From Arthrobacter sp. H-02-3 (lineage in GTDB: Bacteria; Actinomycetota; Actinomycetes; Actinomycetales; Micrococcaceae), in the NCBI RefSeq assembly GCF_003097355.1, contig NZ_PYUI01000017.1, positions 34,406-98,405 of the forward strand: DNA of 64,000 nucleotides, given 5' to 3'. Shown piece by piece: positions 16,197 through 24,424 of the stretch (positions within the stretch are counted from its first letter, which is position 1; every line of letters starts with the position of its first letter). A program made the position numbers and the translations under genes. The notes beneath the pieces are model-generated. The model saw only the letters and a list, made by a program, of their open reading frames with translations, was not told the origin of the DNA and made no database searches.

Positions 16197-17123
16197 CTAT
16201 GGTGCTGCGCGCTGCAGCTTGACCTCGATTGAGTCAACCCGCTCGGCAAAGAATTCATTCCGGGCCCAGTCGTTGTTGAGGCCGGCGACGATGGACTGCA
16301 CGCCGGCGGCGTCGAGTCCGTCCTCAAGGTACAGGACCACGCGGAGTTCCGGGCCGGATCCCCCGCCGGGGAGCCGCCTGCCATCGGCTGTAGCCGAGGC
16401 AATTCCACCCCCCGGATGAATTTCAACACGGCGGACCGCCGGAAAGCCAACCGCGCTGTCCCCGAGGGCGCGCGCGAGTTCCGGATCGGCATACGACGGC
16501 GTCCAGGTTTGCTGCTGGGCCAGTGCCCAGACCGCCGGTCTGCGGACCACGAATGTCAGGTCCGCGCCGGGATCCAGCACGAGCAGCTCGGCACCTTCCG
16601 CAACGGCCGACAGGGCCGCCCGGGCCGCGTAGACCGCCACCGGCCTGGCCTCCGGATGCCAGGCCTCCAGTGACGCCGCCGAGGTGAAGACCGGCATGGC
16701 CGTCCGTCCGTCCGGCGCTTTGAGCGTGACGAGGGCCATATCGGCCTGCTTGTCGGCATGGAGGCCGCCGGCGCCTTCCCCCTCCTCGGCGAGCTGGGCC
16801 AGGATGGGCACGAAGACCCGGGCGGTGGCAAGCGCGGCCACCACGGCTGCCTCGTCGCCGGTGCCCGCGGCGAGGTTGGCCACGGCCGCTAGGTAGCCGG
16901 CGTCGGCAGCGCCGTCGTCGTCCTCGAAATTATGGATCTTCGCGGCTTCCCCGGACAGGCTGCGGCCCGCCCAGGGTTGGCCAGCGGAGTCCGTGGCGCC
17001 GCCGGCGCCGGCGAGGGCAGCCGCGATATGTCCGGGCAGATGCCGGACCGGAGCCGCGCCGGCGTCCGGCTGCCCTGAGTTGTGGGGGTCGTGGGTGTCG
17101 CCGGGCTCGCGGGTGTGCGTCAT
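16197..17123 (-). CDS. SseB-like N-terminal domain protein
   Basis: 308 aa. The central part (AAVVAALATARVFVPILAQ, ADMALVTLKAPDGRTAMPVFTSAASLEAW, PVAVYAARAALSAVAEGAELLVLDPG) is the SseB_N domain found in SseB/type III-associated and many actinobacterial proteins of unknown role. No membrane helix or signal peptide is seen. The ATG at 17123 is 13 bp after the priA stop, so it is the last gene of the his cluster transcript. Its presence after hisA is conserved in this group; its link to histidine synthesis is unknown. Confidence 0.8.
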   Translation of the reverse strand: MTHTREPGDTHDPHNSGQPDAGAAPVRHLPGHIAAALAGAGGATDSAGQPWAGRSLSGEAAKIHNFEDDDGAADAGYLAAVANLAAGTGDEAAVVAALATARVFVPILAQLAEEGEGAGGLHADKQADMALVTLKAPDGRTAMPVFTSAASLEAWHPEARPVAVYAARAALSAVAEGAELLVLDPGADLTFVVRRPAVWALAQQQTWTPSYADPELARALGDSAVGFPAVRRVEIHPGGGIASATADGRRLPGGGSGPELRVVLYLEDGLDAAGVQSIVAGLNNDWARNEFFAERVDSIEVKLQRAAP

Positions 17124-17136
17124 GACCGGTGACCGC

Positions 17137-17883
17137 TTAGCGGCGGCCGGCGACGTCGAGGGCCTGGGGCAGTGTGAAGTTGCCGTTGTAGAGGGCCTTG
17201 CCGATGATGGCGCCCTCGACGCCGAGCGGCACCAGGGACCGCAGGACCTGCAGGTCCTCAAGGCTGGAAATGCCGCCGGAGGCGACCACCGGCTTGCCCG
17301 TCTTCTCGACCATCTGGCGCAGGAGTTCGACGTTGGGGCCCTGGAGGGTGCCGTCCTTGGTCACGTCGGTGACGACGTACCGGGCGCAGCCGGCGTCTTC
17401 GAGGCGGCCGAGCACCTCCCAGAGGTCCCCGCCTTCCTTGGTCCAGCCGCGGCCGGCGAGCGTGGTACCGCGGACATCGAGGCCGACGGCGATCTTATCG
17501 CCAAAGCGCTCGATTACCCGGGAGGTCCATTCCGGGTTCTCCAGTGCCGCGGTGCCCAGGTTCACGCGGGCCACGCCGAGGTCGAGCGCCTTTTCGAGGG
17601 ATTCGTCGTCGCGCAGGCCGCCGGAGAGTTCCACCTTGATGTCCAGCCGCCCCACGACCTCGCGCAGCAGTTCAGCGTTGGAGCCGCGCCCGAATGCGGC
17701 GTCCAGGTCCACCAGATGCACCCACTCGGCCCCCTGCTGCTGCCAGTTGAGGGCGGCCTCCAGCGGGGTGCCGTAGCTCGTCTCGCTGCCGGCTTCGCCC
17801 TGCACGAGCCGGACGGCCTGGCCGTTGACGACGTCGACGGCAGGCAGAAGCTCGAGTACGGACAGCGGGGTTTCGGTGGTCAT
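17137..17883 (-). CDS. priA: Phosphoribosyl isomerase A (HisA/TrpF bifunctional type)
   Basis: 248-aa beta/alpha-barrel enzyme of histidine synthesis (ProFAR isomerase). In actinobacteria the same enzyme often also isomerises phosphoribosyl anthranilate for tryptophan synthesis. General acid/base residues are visible: Asp17 in [10 protein letters not shown] and the Asp of [14 protein letters not shown]. Phosphate-binding [10 protein letters not shown] and [13 protein letters not shown] are present. It lies 48 bp after the 52-aa membrane protein gene in the his operon. Dual activity is inferred from the group. Confidence 0.95.
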   Translation of the reverse strand: MTTETPLSVLELLPAVDVVNGQAVRLVQGEAGSETSYGTPLEAALNWQQQGAEWVHLVDLDAAFGRGSNAELLREVVGRLDIKVELSGGLRDDESLEKALDLGVARVNLGTAALENPEWTSRVIERFGDKIAVGLDVRGTTLAGRGWTKEGGDLWEVLGRLEDAGCARYVVTDVTKDGTLQGPNVELLRQMVEKTGKPVVASGGISSLEDLQVLRSLVPLGVEGAIIGKALYNGNFTLPQALDVAGRR

Positions 17884-17931
17884 CGTGGTGTCCTCAGCTC
17901 GGGATGGTGGGTCAGGAACGCGGCGCGGTCG

Positions 17932-18090
17932 TCAGGACGCCGGCAGGGTCAGAAGATAGGCGGCCAGCAGCGACATGCCGGCCAGGATGTAGAACACGAC
18001 CTCCACCCAGCGCGGACTTTTCTGCTGGCGGAAGGAGATTGCGCCGCCGACCAGCAGGCCGGCGATGCCCATGAGGACCAGGGACCACAT
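17932..18090 (-). CDS. Small conserved-type membrane protein (52 aa) in the his operon
   Basis: 52 aa, starting MWSLVLMGIAGLLVGGAISF and ending LLAAYLLTLPAS. It has two hydrophobic helices (residues 3-20 and 30-49) joined by a basic loop RQQKSPRW. The ATG at 18090 directly abuts the hisH TAG (18093-18091), so translation is surely coupled. It fills the gap between hisH and priA on the same strand. It has the positive-inside pattern of a hairpin with the loop in the cytoplasm. No function is known to me. Confidence 0.8.
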   Translation of the reverse strand: MWSLVLMGIAGLLVGGAISFRQQKSPRWVEVVFYILAGMSLLAAYLLTLPAS

Positions 18091-18822
18091 CTAGGCGGTC
18101 TGTTCCGGTGCCGCGGGGCGCAGGCTGTCGACCCAGTTGCGCAGGAGCCGGGCGCCGGCGTCGCCGGACTTCTCCGGGTGGAACTGCGTGGCGCACAGCG
18201 GGCCGTTCTCCACGGCCGCAATGAACGGGGCACCGTGTTCGGACCAGGTCACCAGGGGCGCCGCCATCCGGGGCTGGATGACGTCGAAGTCCCAGTGCTG
18301 GACCCCGTAGGAGTGCACGAAGTAGAAGCGCTCACCCTCGACGCCGGCGAACAACTTGGATCCCTCCGGGACGGAGACGGTGTTCCAGCCCATATGGGGC
18401 ACGACGTCGGCGGGCAGCAACTCGACCTTGCCGGGCCACTCCCCCATGCCTTCGGCTTCCGTGCCGTGCTCGACGCCTGCCTCGAACAGCACCTGGAGTC
18501 CCACGCAGATGGCAAGCACGGGGCGGCCGCCGGCGACGCGGCGGCCGATCATGCGGATGGCATCCACGGACTTGAGCTCGCGCATGACGGTTTCGAAGGC
18601 GCCGACGCCGGGGACCACGAGGCCGTCGGCGTTGAGGACGTCCTCGGGCTTGGAACTGAGGATGACCTCGGCGCCGGCCCGCTCCAGAGCACGGACTGCA
18701 GAGCGGACGTTGCCGGAACCGTAGTCCAGCACAGTGACGGTCGGCTTTCCCTCCGGAGACACCGGCTTGGTTCCGGCGGCGGGGTCGATGATGGCCCCGT
18801 CGCGCAGGACCGGGCCGGTCAC
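18091..18822 (-). CDS. hisH: Imidazole glycerol phosphate synthase, glutamine amidotransferase subunit
   Basis: 243 aa. Class I glutamine amidotransferase with nucleophile Cys106 ([12 protein letters not shown]) and the His/Glu of [10 protein letters not shown]. It releases ammonia from glutamine for HisF, whose gene is not in this window. The start GTG at 18822 overlaps the hisB stop (GTGA), giving a roughly 26-residue extension before the conserved [13 protein letters not shown]; coupling supports it, though a later start is possible. Confidence 0.95.
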   Translation of the reverse strand: MTGPVLRDGAIIDPAAGTKPVSPEGKPTVTVLDYGSGNVRSAVRALERAGAEVILSSKPEDVLNADGLVVPGVGAFETVMRELKSVDAIRMIGRRVAGGRPVLAICVGLQVLFEAGVEHGTEAEGMGEWPGKVELLPADVVPHMGWNTVSVPEGSKLFAGVEGERFYFVHSYGVQHWDFDVIQPRMAAPLVTWSEHGAPFIAAVENGPLCATQFHPEKSGDAGARLLRNWVDSLRPAAPEQTA

Positions 18823-19445
18823 AGGGCGCCCTTGGTGGACGGGATGCCCTCGACCCGGGGGTCCGGTTCGACGGCTGCGCGCAGGGCCCGGGCGAACGCC
18901 TTGAACTGGGCCTCGACGATGTGGTGGGGGTCGCGTCCGGCCGTGACGTTCATGTGAAGGCAGATCCCGGCGTGGAGCGTGATCGCCTCGAACACGTGGC
19001 GGGTCAGCGAGCCGGTGAAGTGGCCGCCGATCAGGTGGTATTCCTGGCCTGCCGGCTCGCCGGCGTGCACAAGGTAGGGCCGGCCCGAGACGTCGACGAC
19101 GGCCTGCGCGAGGGCCTCATCCAGGGGCACGGTCGCCTCGCCGAAGCGGCGGATTCCGGCCTTGTTGCCCAACGCGGTCCGCAGAACCTCGCCAAAGGTG
19201 ATGGCCACGTCCTCGACGGTGTGGTGGACATCGATGTGGGTGTCGCCGGTGGCCTTGACGGTCATGTCAATCAGCGAGTGCTTGCTCAGGGCCGTCAGCA
19301 TGTGGTCGTAGAACGGGACCGACGTGCTGATATCCGAGACCCCGGTGCCGTCCAGGTTGATCTCGACCAGGACCGAGGACTCACTGGTGGTCCGTTCCAT
19401 GCGTGCGGTCCGGCCCTCGGCGGCGGTGGCTCCGGTGTTGCTCAT
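18819..19445 (-). CDS. hisB: Imidazoleglycerol-phosphate dehydratase
   Basis: 208 aa, the monofunctional form (no phosphatase domain). Metal-binding motifs [15 protein letters not shown] and [31 protein letters not shown] are intact. It dehydrates imidazoleglycerol phosphate in histidine synthesis. The ATG at 19445 has AAAGGA upstream. The stop overlaps the hisH start. Confidence 0.97.
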   Translation of the reverse strand: MSNTGATAAEGRTARMERTTSESSVLVEINLDGTGVSDISTSVPFYDHMLTALSKHSLIDMTVKATGDTHIDVHHTVEDVAITFGEVLRTALGNKAGIRRFGEATVPLDEALAQAVVDVSGRPYLVHAGEPAGQEYHLIGGHFTGSLTRHVFEAITLHAGICLHMNVTAGRDPHHIVEAQFKAFARALRAAVEPDPRVEGIPSTKGAL

Positions 19446-19515
19446 GTAGATGTGTCCTTTGGAAGAAGGCAGGGTGCTGGGCAGTCTGGCGGGGCGCACT
19501 GGCTCCCCGTCAAGT

Positions 19516-20634
19516 CTAGGCCTGCGGCGTTGCGTGGCTGGTCAGGATGCGTTCAAGGGCTTCGAGGAAGGCTGTGGTTTCCGTCTCAGTGCCCGCGGTC
19601 ACGCGAAGGTGCCCCGGGATGCCGACGTCGCGGATGAGGACGCCGGCGTCCAGTAGGCCCTGCCAGACGTCGTGCGGGCTCTCCAGGCCGCCGAAGAACA
19701 CGTAGTTCGAATCGGAAGCCGCCGGCTTGAGGCCCAGGCGGGTCAGCTCGGACACGATCCGGTCGCGCTGGCGCTTGATGTCCTCGACGTCGGCCATGAG
19801 GGCCACGCGGTGGTGCAGTGCGGCCAGGGCCGTCGCCTGCGTGATAGCTGACAGGTGGTACGGCAGACGGACCAGCCGCAGGGCGTCGGTGACCTCCGGA
19901 GCCGCTGCCATGTACCCGAGCCGCGCCCCGGCGAGGGCGAAGGCCTTGCTCATGGTGCGCGAGACGATGAGCCGCTCCCGGCCGGGCAGCAGGGTCAGCG
20001 CGCTGGGTGTGCCGTCGTGGGCAAACTCGTGGTACGCCTCGTCGACGATCACGATGGTCTGGCTGGCCTGGCCGGCGTCATAGACGGCCTCGACGACATC
20101 AAGACCCAGTCCGGTACCGGTGGGGTTGTTCGGGGAGCATAGGAAGACAATGTTGGGCTGCAGTTCCCGGACCTGGCGGGCAGCCGATTCCGCGCTGAGC
20201 CCGTAGTCCGCCGCGCGGGCGCCGACGATGTACTCCGTGTCCGTGCCGGCGGCCAGCAGCGGGTACATCGAGTATGTGGGAGGGAAACCGAGGGCCGTCC
20301 GGCCGGGGCCGCCAAAGGCCTGGAGGATTTGCTGAAGGACTTCGTTGGAGCCGTTCGCGGCCCAGATGTTCTCCGCGCCCAGACCGTGGCCAAGGTACTC
20401 GGCCAGGGCTTCCCGCAATTCGGTGAACTCCCGGTCCGGATACCGGTTCAGCCCGGCTGCGGCGGCGCTGACAGCCTCGGTGATGGCGGCGCGGACGTCG
20501 GCCGGGACACCATGGGTGTTCTCGTTGACGTTGAGCAGAATGGGGACGTCCAGCTGGGGTGCGCCATACGGTCGCAGGCCGCGCAGATTGGTTCGGAGGG
20601 GCAGTCGGTTGAGGCGCTCAAGCTGGTCAGTCAC
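19516..20634 (-). CDS. hisC: Histidinol-phosphate aminotransferase
   Basis: 372-aa PLP-dependent fold-type I aminotransferase. The PLP lysine lies in [17 protein letters not shown] and the NPTG block ([14 protein letters not shown]) is present. It converts imidazole acetol phosphate to histidinol phosphate with glutamate. The start GTG at 20634 has no good Shine-Dalgarno; TAAACT lies 6 bp upstream, so the message may be leaderless, making this the promoter-proximal gene of the hisC-B-H-(52 aa)-priA-sseB transcript. Confidence 0.95.
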   Translation of the reverse strand: MTDQLERLNRLPLRTNLRGLRPYGAPQLDVPILLNVNENTHGVPADVRAAITEAVSAAAAGLNRYPDREFTELREALAEYLGHGLGAENIWAANGSNEVLQQILQAFGGPGRTALGFPPTYSMYPLLAAGTDTEYIVGARAADYGLSAESAARQVRELQPNIVFLCSPNNPTGTGLGLDVVEAVYDAGQASQTIVIVDEAYHEFAHDGTPSALTLLPGRERLIVSRTMSKAFALAGARLGYMAAAPEVTDALRLVRLPYHLSAITQATALAALHHRVALMADVEDIKRQRDRIVSELTRLGLKPAASDSNYVFFGGLESPHDVWQGLLDAGVLIRDVGIPGHLRVTAGTETETTAFLEALERILTSHATPQA

Positions 20635-20702
20635 GTGACCAGTTTAAGTGGAAGCGGGACGGGCGCTGAAACTGTGACGCCCGGGACGGGCGCCGGCGGT
20701 AC

Positions 20703-21092
20703 CTACTTGGACGGAACGAACAGCTGCTGGCCCGGCATCACACGCGCAGCGTCAAGGTTGTTCAGCTGCACGATATCGGCCACGACGTCACGGGGATCGC
20801 GTTCCGGCGCGACGGTCCCCGCAATGGCCCAGAGGGACTCCCCCGGCTGGACTGTCACGGAAACAGTGGGCGTCACATTGAGCTGGTCCGCGGAATCCGC
20901 CGCCTTGGCCGGAGCGTTGAGGAATCCGCTGAACGACAAGATGAGCGCTGCCAGCAGGATCAGCGGGATCCCGAAGAAGACGAACCGTCCGCGCCGGGTG
21001 AGCCGCAGCGGCGCCTGCTTCGGCCGCCGGGTGACCCCACGGTCCGTGATGCTGTGATCAAAAGTGCTGTGAAACGCGCTTGATGCTGACAT
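20703..21092 (-). CDS. LysM membrane protein divergent from lexA (candidate SOS cell-division inhibitor)
   Basis: 129 aa: basic cytoplasmic N-terminus (residues 1-35), one transmembrane helix (FVFFGIPLILLAALILSF), then an outer LysM domain (VSVTVQPGESLWAIA to VMPGQQLFVP) that binds peptidoglycan. Start ATG 21092 has AGGAGGG. It lies divergent from lexA, exactly like B. subtilis yneA and M. tuberculosis Rv2719c, which are SOS-induced and halt division. The LexA box at 21209 is about 117 bp upstream. The family and context fit a division inhibitor; the function is inferred. Confidence 0.82.
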   Translation of the reverse strand: MSASSAFHSTFDHSITDRGVTRRPKQAPLRLTRRGRFVFFGIPLILLAALILSFSGFLNAPAKAADSADQLNVTPTVSVTVQPGESLWAIAGTVAPERDPRDVVADIVQLNNLDAARVMPGQQLFVPSK

Positions 21093-21208
21093 GAACTGAG
21101 CCCTCCTGGACCATACGGTGCCGCCGGCGTTCTCCACATACTCGCCGCCAACCGGCCGAACCTTCGAACATAGAACCGAACAATGCACTCGACTCGCAAA
21201 TCCTTAAA

Positions 21209-21224
21209 TCGAACACATATTCGA
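21209..21224. promoter_or_regulatory. LexA-binding SOS box (lexA / LysM divergent promoter)
   Basis: TCGAACACATATTCGA matches TCGAAC-N4-GTTCGA at 11 of 12 positions and is flanked by a further AAC. It lies in the lexA-LysM gap and can serve both genes, giving LexA autorepression. Confidence 0.92.
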
Positions 21225-21275
21225 ACTTTGCTAGTTCTGTTTTAGCACTTAGTAACGAACGATGTCGAGACTCGC

Positions 21276-21291
21276 TAGAACAAATGTTTGA
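21276..21291. promoter_or_regulatory. Possible second, degenerate LexA box before lexA
   Basis: TAGAACAAATGTTTGA matches the SOS box at 10 of 12 defined positions with correct N4 spacing. It lies 52 bp inside the first box towards lexA. Two boxes of unequal strength are common at lexA promoters, but this one could be chance. Confidence 0.4.
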
Positions 21292-21445
21292 AAAAGCTCT
21301 GCCGCTGGCCTACTTTTGAGGGAAAGAACAACAGCTTGTGAACTCGTTCATCGGTAGTTGATCAGGAGGGTCTGACATTTCAGGCCGGAAGTTCCCGGTG
21401 ACAGCAGCCACGGCGGCCGGGTGGAACGGAAAGGCGTTGGCGAAC

Positions 21446-22195
21446 ATGGCAGCACAAGCCACCGGCGGCCGGGCCAGCTCACGGAGCGCCCAGCCTGCCC
21501 GGGCCCCCAAGAGCCTGACCGTCCGGCAGAAGAAAATCCTGGAAACGATCCAGCGCTCCGTCAGTGACAACGGCTACCCGCCGTCCATGCGCGAAATCGG
21601 CGACACCGTCGGACTCGCCAGCCTGTCGAGCGTGACCCATCAACTGTCCCAACTGGAAAAGCTCGGGTACCTGCGTCGCGACCCAAAGCGTCCAAGGGCC
21701 ATGGAAGTGCTCATGCCGCTGACCCTGGACGAGGGTACGAGGGCCATTTCGGGCGTCGAGAAGTCCAGCGGCCTCCGCGCCGTCGGTGGCCTCTCCGTGA
21801 CGGAACTCGCCAGCGCCACCGACACGGCAATGGTGCCGTTCGTCGGACGCATCGCGGCCGGCGGACCGATCCTCGCCGACCAGGTGGTGGAGGACGTCAT
21901 GCCCCTGCCGCGCCAGCTGGTGGGCCACGGCGAACTCTTTATGCTCAAGGTGGCCGGCGACTCGATGATCGATGCCGCCATCTGCGACGGCGACTGGGTG
22001 GTTGTCCGCCGCCAGGGTGACGCCGTGAACGGCGACATCGTGGCCGCGCTGCTCGATGATGAAGCAACGGTCAAGACGTTCCGCCAGCGCGACGGCCACA
22101 CCTGGCTGCTGCCGCAAAACACCCAGTACGAGCCCATCCTCGGCGACCACGCCGTGATCATGGGCAAGGTCGTCTCGGTGCTCCGCTCCCTGTAG
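21446..22195 (+). CDS. lexA: SOS repressor LexA
   Basis: 249 aa. The N-terminal winged HTH ([35 protein letters not shown]) binds SOS boxes. The C-terminal S24 domain has the self-cleavage site Ala138-Gly139 (GRIAAGGPI), Ser173 (AGDSMID) and Lys210 (ATVKTF). RecA filaments trigger cleavage. I chose ATG 21446, preceded by GGAAAGG; a GTG at 21398 would add 16 residues. The leader is long (over 200 nt from the box). Confidence 0.95.
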   Translation: MAAQATGGRASSRSAQPARAPKSLTVRQKKILETIQRSVSDNGYPPSMREIGDTVGLASLSSVTHQLSQLEKLGYLRRDPKRPRAMEVLMPLTLDEGTRAISGVEKSSGLRAVGGLSVTELASATDTAMVPFVGRIAAGGPILADQVVEDVMPLPRQLVGHGELFMLKVAGDSMIDAAICDGDWVVVRRQGDAVNGDIVAALLDDEATVKTFRQRDGHTWLLPQNTQYEPILGDHAVIMGKVVSVLRSL

Positions 22196-22242
22196 CCACC
22201 CCGTGGCAAGCCTCCCGGGGTGGCCACCCCCGGGACGGCTTC

Positions 22243-22272
22243 CAGGGGCCGGAGCCGTGGCTCCGGCCCCTG
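22243..22272. terminator. Terminator between lexA and dinG-type gene
   Basis: A perfect GC-rich inverted repeat (CAGGGGCCGGAGCC at 22243-22256, complement at 22259-22272) followed by CTCTTTA on the plus strand. It separates two convergent genes. Confidence 0.85.
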
Positions 22273-22276
22273 CTCT

Positions 22277-24424
22277 TTAGTCCTTTCCGGAGTCCTTCGC
22301 CAGGCGCTTCAAGGCGGCCACGGCGATCGAAGGATCCGTGGTGGGCCAGAACGGCGGAAGCGCGGCGCGGAGGAACCCGCCGTAGCGCTCCGTGGACAGC
22401 CGCGAATCCAGCACCGCCACCACACCCTTGTCCGAGGTCGAGCGGATCAGCCGGCCGGCGCCCTGCGCCAGGCGGATTGCGGCGTGCGTGGCCGAGACGG
22501 ACATGAAGCCGTTGCCGCCGGCCTGCGCCACCGCACGGGAACGTGCGGTCATGAGCGGGTCGTCCGGCCGCGGGAACGGAATCCTGTCAATGACCACCAG
22601 GCGGCAGGACACCCCGGGAACGTCGACACCCTGCCACAGGGACATCGTGCCGAACAAACATGTGTCCGGCTCGTCGGCAAACTGCCGCACGAGCGCCGTC
22701 ATGCTCGACTCCCCCTGACACAGGATGCTGAGGCCCAGCCGTGGCCGCATCGCCTCGGCGGCCTCCTCCGCCGCCCGCCGGGAGGAAAACAAGCACAGGG
22801 CGCCCCCGCCGGAGGCACGGATCAGTTTCTCGAGTTCGTCCAGGGCCTCCGGGGACGTGCCGCGGCCGGGCTTGGGCAGGTGCTGGGCGACATAGAGGAT
22901 GCCCTGCTTCGGATAGTCGAACGGGGACCCGACGTCGACGCCGGTCCAGCTCGGGGCGCCGCTGCCGACCAGGCCGAGGCCTCCGGCGGCCGGCTCGAAC
23001 GCCGCTCCGATGGCGAGCGTGGCGGATGTCAGGATGACGGTGTGGTCCGCGAACAGTCCTTCACGCAACCGCCCCGCGACGCTCAACGGAGCCACATTGA
23101 TCAAGGCCGGCGCGGTCTCGTCCGGCTGGAAGTAGCCCTGCGTCGGGTCGAAGCTGCTATTGCGGGAGAACCACACGACTTCGCGGTTTTCCCGCGCGGC
23201 CAGGAGTCGTTCGCAGAGTTCCAGGATGACCATGAGGCGGGACCGGGCGAGCTGGCGACCGCCGTCGGCCGTCGTGGAGCTGTCCCCCTTGGAATCGGAG
23301 AGCGCGGCGCGGCAGGCGTCGCGCAACTGGTCGATGCAGTCCAGCTGCTCGGTGTTCAGGCCGTTGGGCATCAACCCGCTGGGGACGCCGTCGATGGCGA
23401 GTTCCAGGTGGGAGGCGGCATTGTTCAGGGCGTCCACGGTGATGCCGGTGTGCTTCCGGGCCCCGGAGGCAGCGGCGTGGACCATCGCGACGGAGAGCTG
23501 GCCGGAGACCGCGCCTGTGACGCGGTCCTGCAGTTCGTGGGCCTCGTCCACCACCACGACGTCGTACTCGGGCAGGACCGCCAGGCCTTCGAAGGCGCTG
23601 ACGGCGAGCATGGCGTGGTTGGTGACCACGACGTCGGCATCGGCGGCGTTCTGCCGGGCCAGTTCACTGAAGCATTCGGCCGCGAGCGGGCACTTTTGCG
23701 CGCCGAGACACTCCATGGACGTGACGGAGACCTGCCGCCAGGCCCGGTCCGTGACACCGGGCATGAGTTCGTCCCGGTCTCCCGTGGCCGTCTCCTCCGC
23801 CCATTCGCGCAGGCGCACGACTTCCTTGCCGAGCTGGGAGGACGGCCCGCCCAGCGCGGCGGCAAAGTGCGGCACGGACGTGTCCTCGCCGAGGGAGAAC
23901 AGTTGTCCCTCGGACGGTTCCTCGGACGGGAAGCCGCCCTCGATCTTGTGCCGGCACACATAGTTGGACCGGCCCTTCACCAGGGCAACCTTGACGGGCC
24001 GATCCAGGGCCGGGGTGATCGTCTTGAGCAGCCGGGGCAGGTCGCGGCCGACAATCTGGGTCTGCAGTGCCAGGGTCGCGGTGGAGACCAGGGTGGGCTT
24101 GTTGCTGGTCAGCGAGTGGGCGATCAGCGGAATCAGGTACGCCAGAGACTTGCCGGTGCCCGTGCCGGCCTGGACCAGCAGGTGGTCGCCGCTGTCGATC
24201 GCGCGCGCCACCTGCCGGGCCATTTCGTGCTGGCCGTCGCGGCTCTGGCCACCCATGCCGGACACGGCACGGTCGAGCAGTTCAATCACGAACTCCTCGC
24301 CGGTCCCGCCGGCCGTGTTGCCGCCCGCGGCGTCCTCACCCGTCCCGCCATCGGCCGGTTCCGCGTCAGCGGCCCCGGCGTCCGGGGATCCGGCCTTGGC
24401 TTTGGTCACCGCAGCCTCAGTCAT
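22277..24424 (-). CDS. dinG: DinG/XPD-type ATP-dependent DNA helicase
   Basis: 715 aa. Superfamily 2 helicase: Walker A GTGTGKSLAY, DEAH box VVVVDEAHEL, motif VI QGAGRLIRS. Four cysteines that would bind a 4Fe-4S cluster are present (SNYVC, then MECLGAQKC and PLAAEC). DinG enzymes unwind 5'-tailed and structured DNA such as R-loops. The first 45 residues are low-complexity. It overlaps the hflX stop by 8 nt (ATGACTGA), so it is translated with hflX. E. coli dinG is an SOS gene, but I see no LexA box directly before this one. Confidence 0.92.
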   Translation of the reverse strand: MTEAAVTKAKAGSPDAGAADAEPADGGTGEDAAGGNTAGGTGEEFVIELLDRAVSGMGGQSRDGQHEMARQVARAIDSGDHLLVQAGTGTGKSLAYLIPLIAHSLTSNKPTLVSTATLALQTQIVGRDLPRLLKTITPALDRPVKVALVKGRSNYVCRHKIEGGFPSEEPSEGQLFSLGEDTSVPHFAAALGGPSSQLGKEVVRLREWAEETATGDRDELMPGVTDRAWRQVSVTSMECLGAQKCPLAAECFSELARQNAADADVVVTNHAMLAVSAFEGLAVLPEYDVVVVDEAHELQDRVTGAVSGQLSVAMVHAAASGARKHTGITVDALNNAASHLELAIDGVPSGLMPNGLNTEQLDCIDQLRDACRAALSDSKGDSSTTADGGRQLARSRLMVILELCERLLAARENREVVWFSRNSSFDPTQGYFQPDETAPALINVAPLSVAGRLREGLFADHTVILTSATLAIGAAFEPAAGGLGLVGSGAPSWTGVDVGSPFDYPKQGILYVAQHLPKPGRGTSPEALDELEKLIRASGGGALCLFSSRRAAEEAAEAMRPRLGLSILCQGESSMTALVRQFADEPDTCLFGTMSLWQGVDVPGVSCRLVVIDRIPFPRPDDPLMTARSRAVAQAGGNGFMSVSATHAAIRLAQGAGRLIRSTSDKGVVAVLDSRLSTERYGGFLRAALPPFWPTTDPSIAVAALKRLAKDSGKD

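Noticed and set aside
21160..21180. Additional SOS box TCGAACATAGAACCGA near the LysM gene
   Set aside because: Only the left half-site matches; the right half (AACCGA) is not the inverted sequence.
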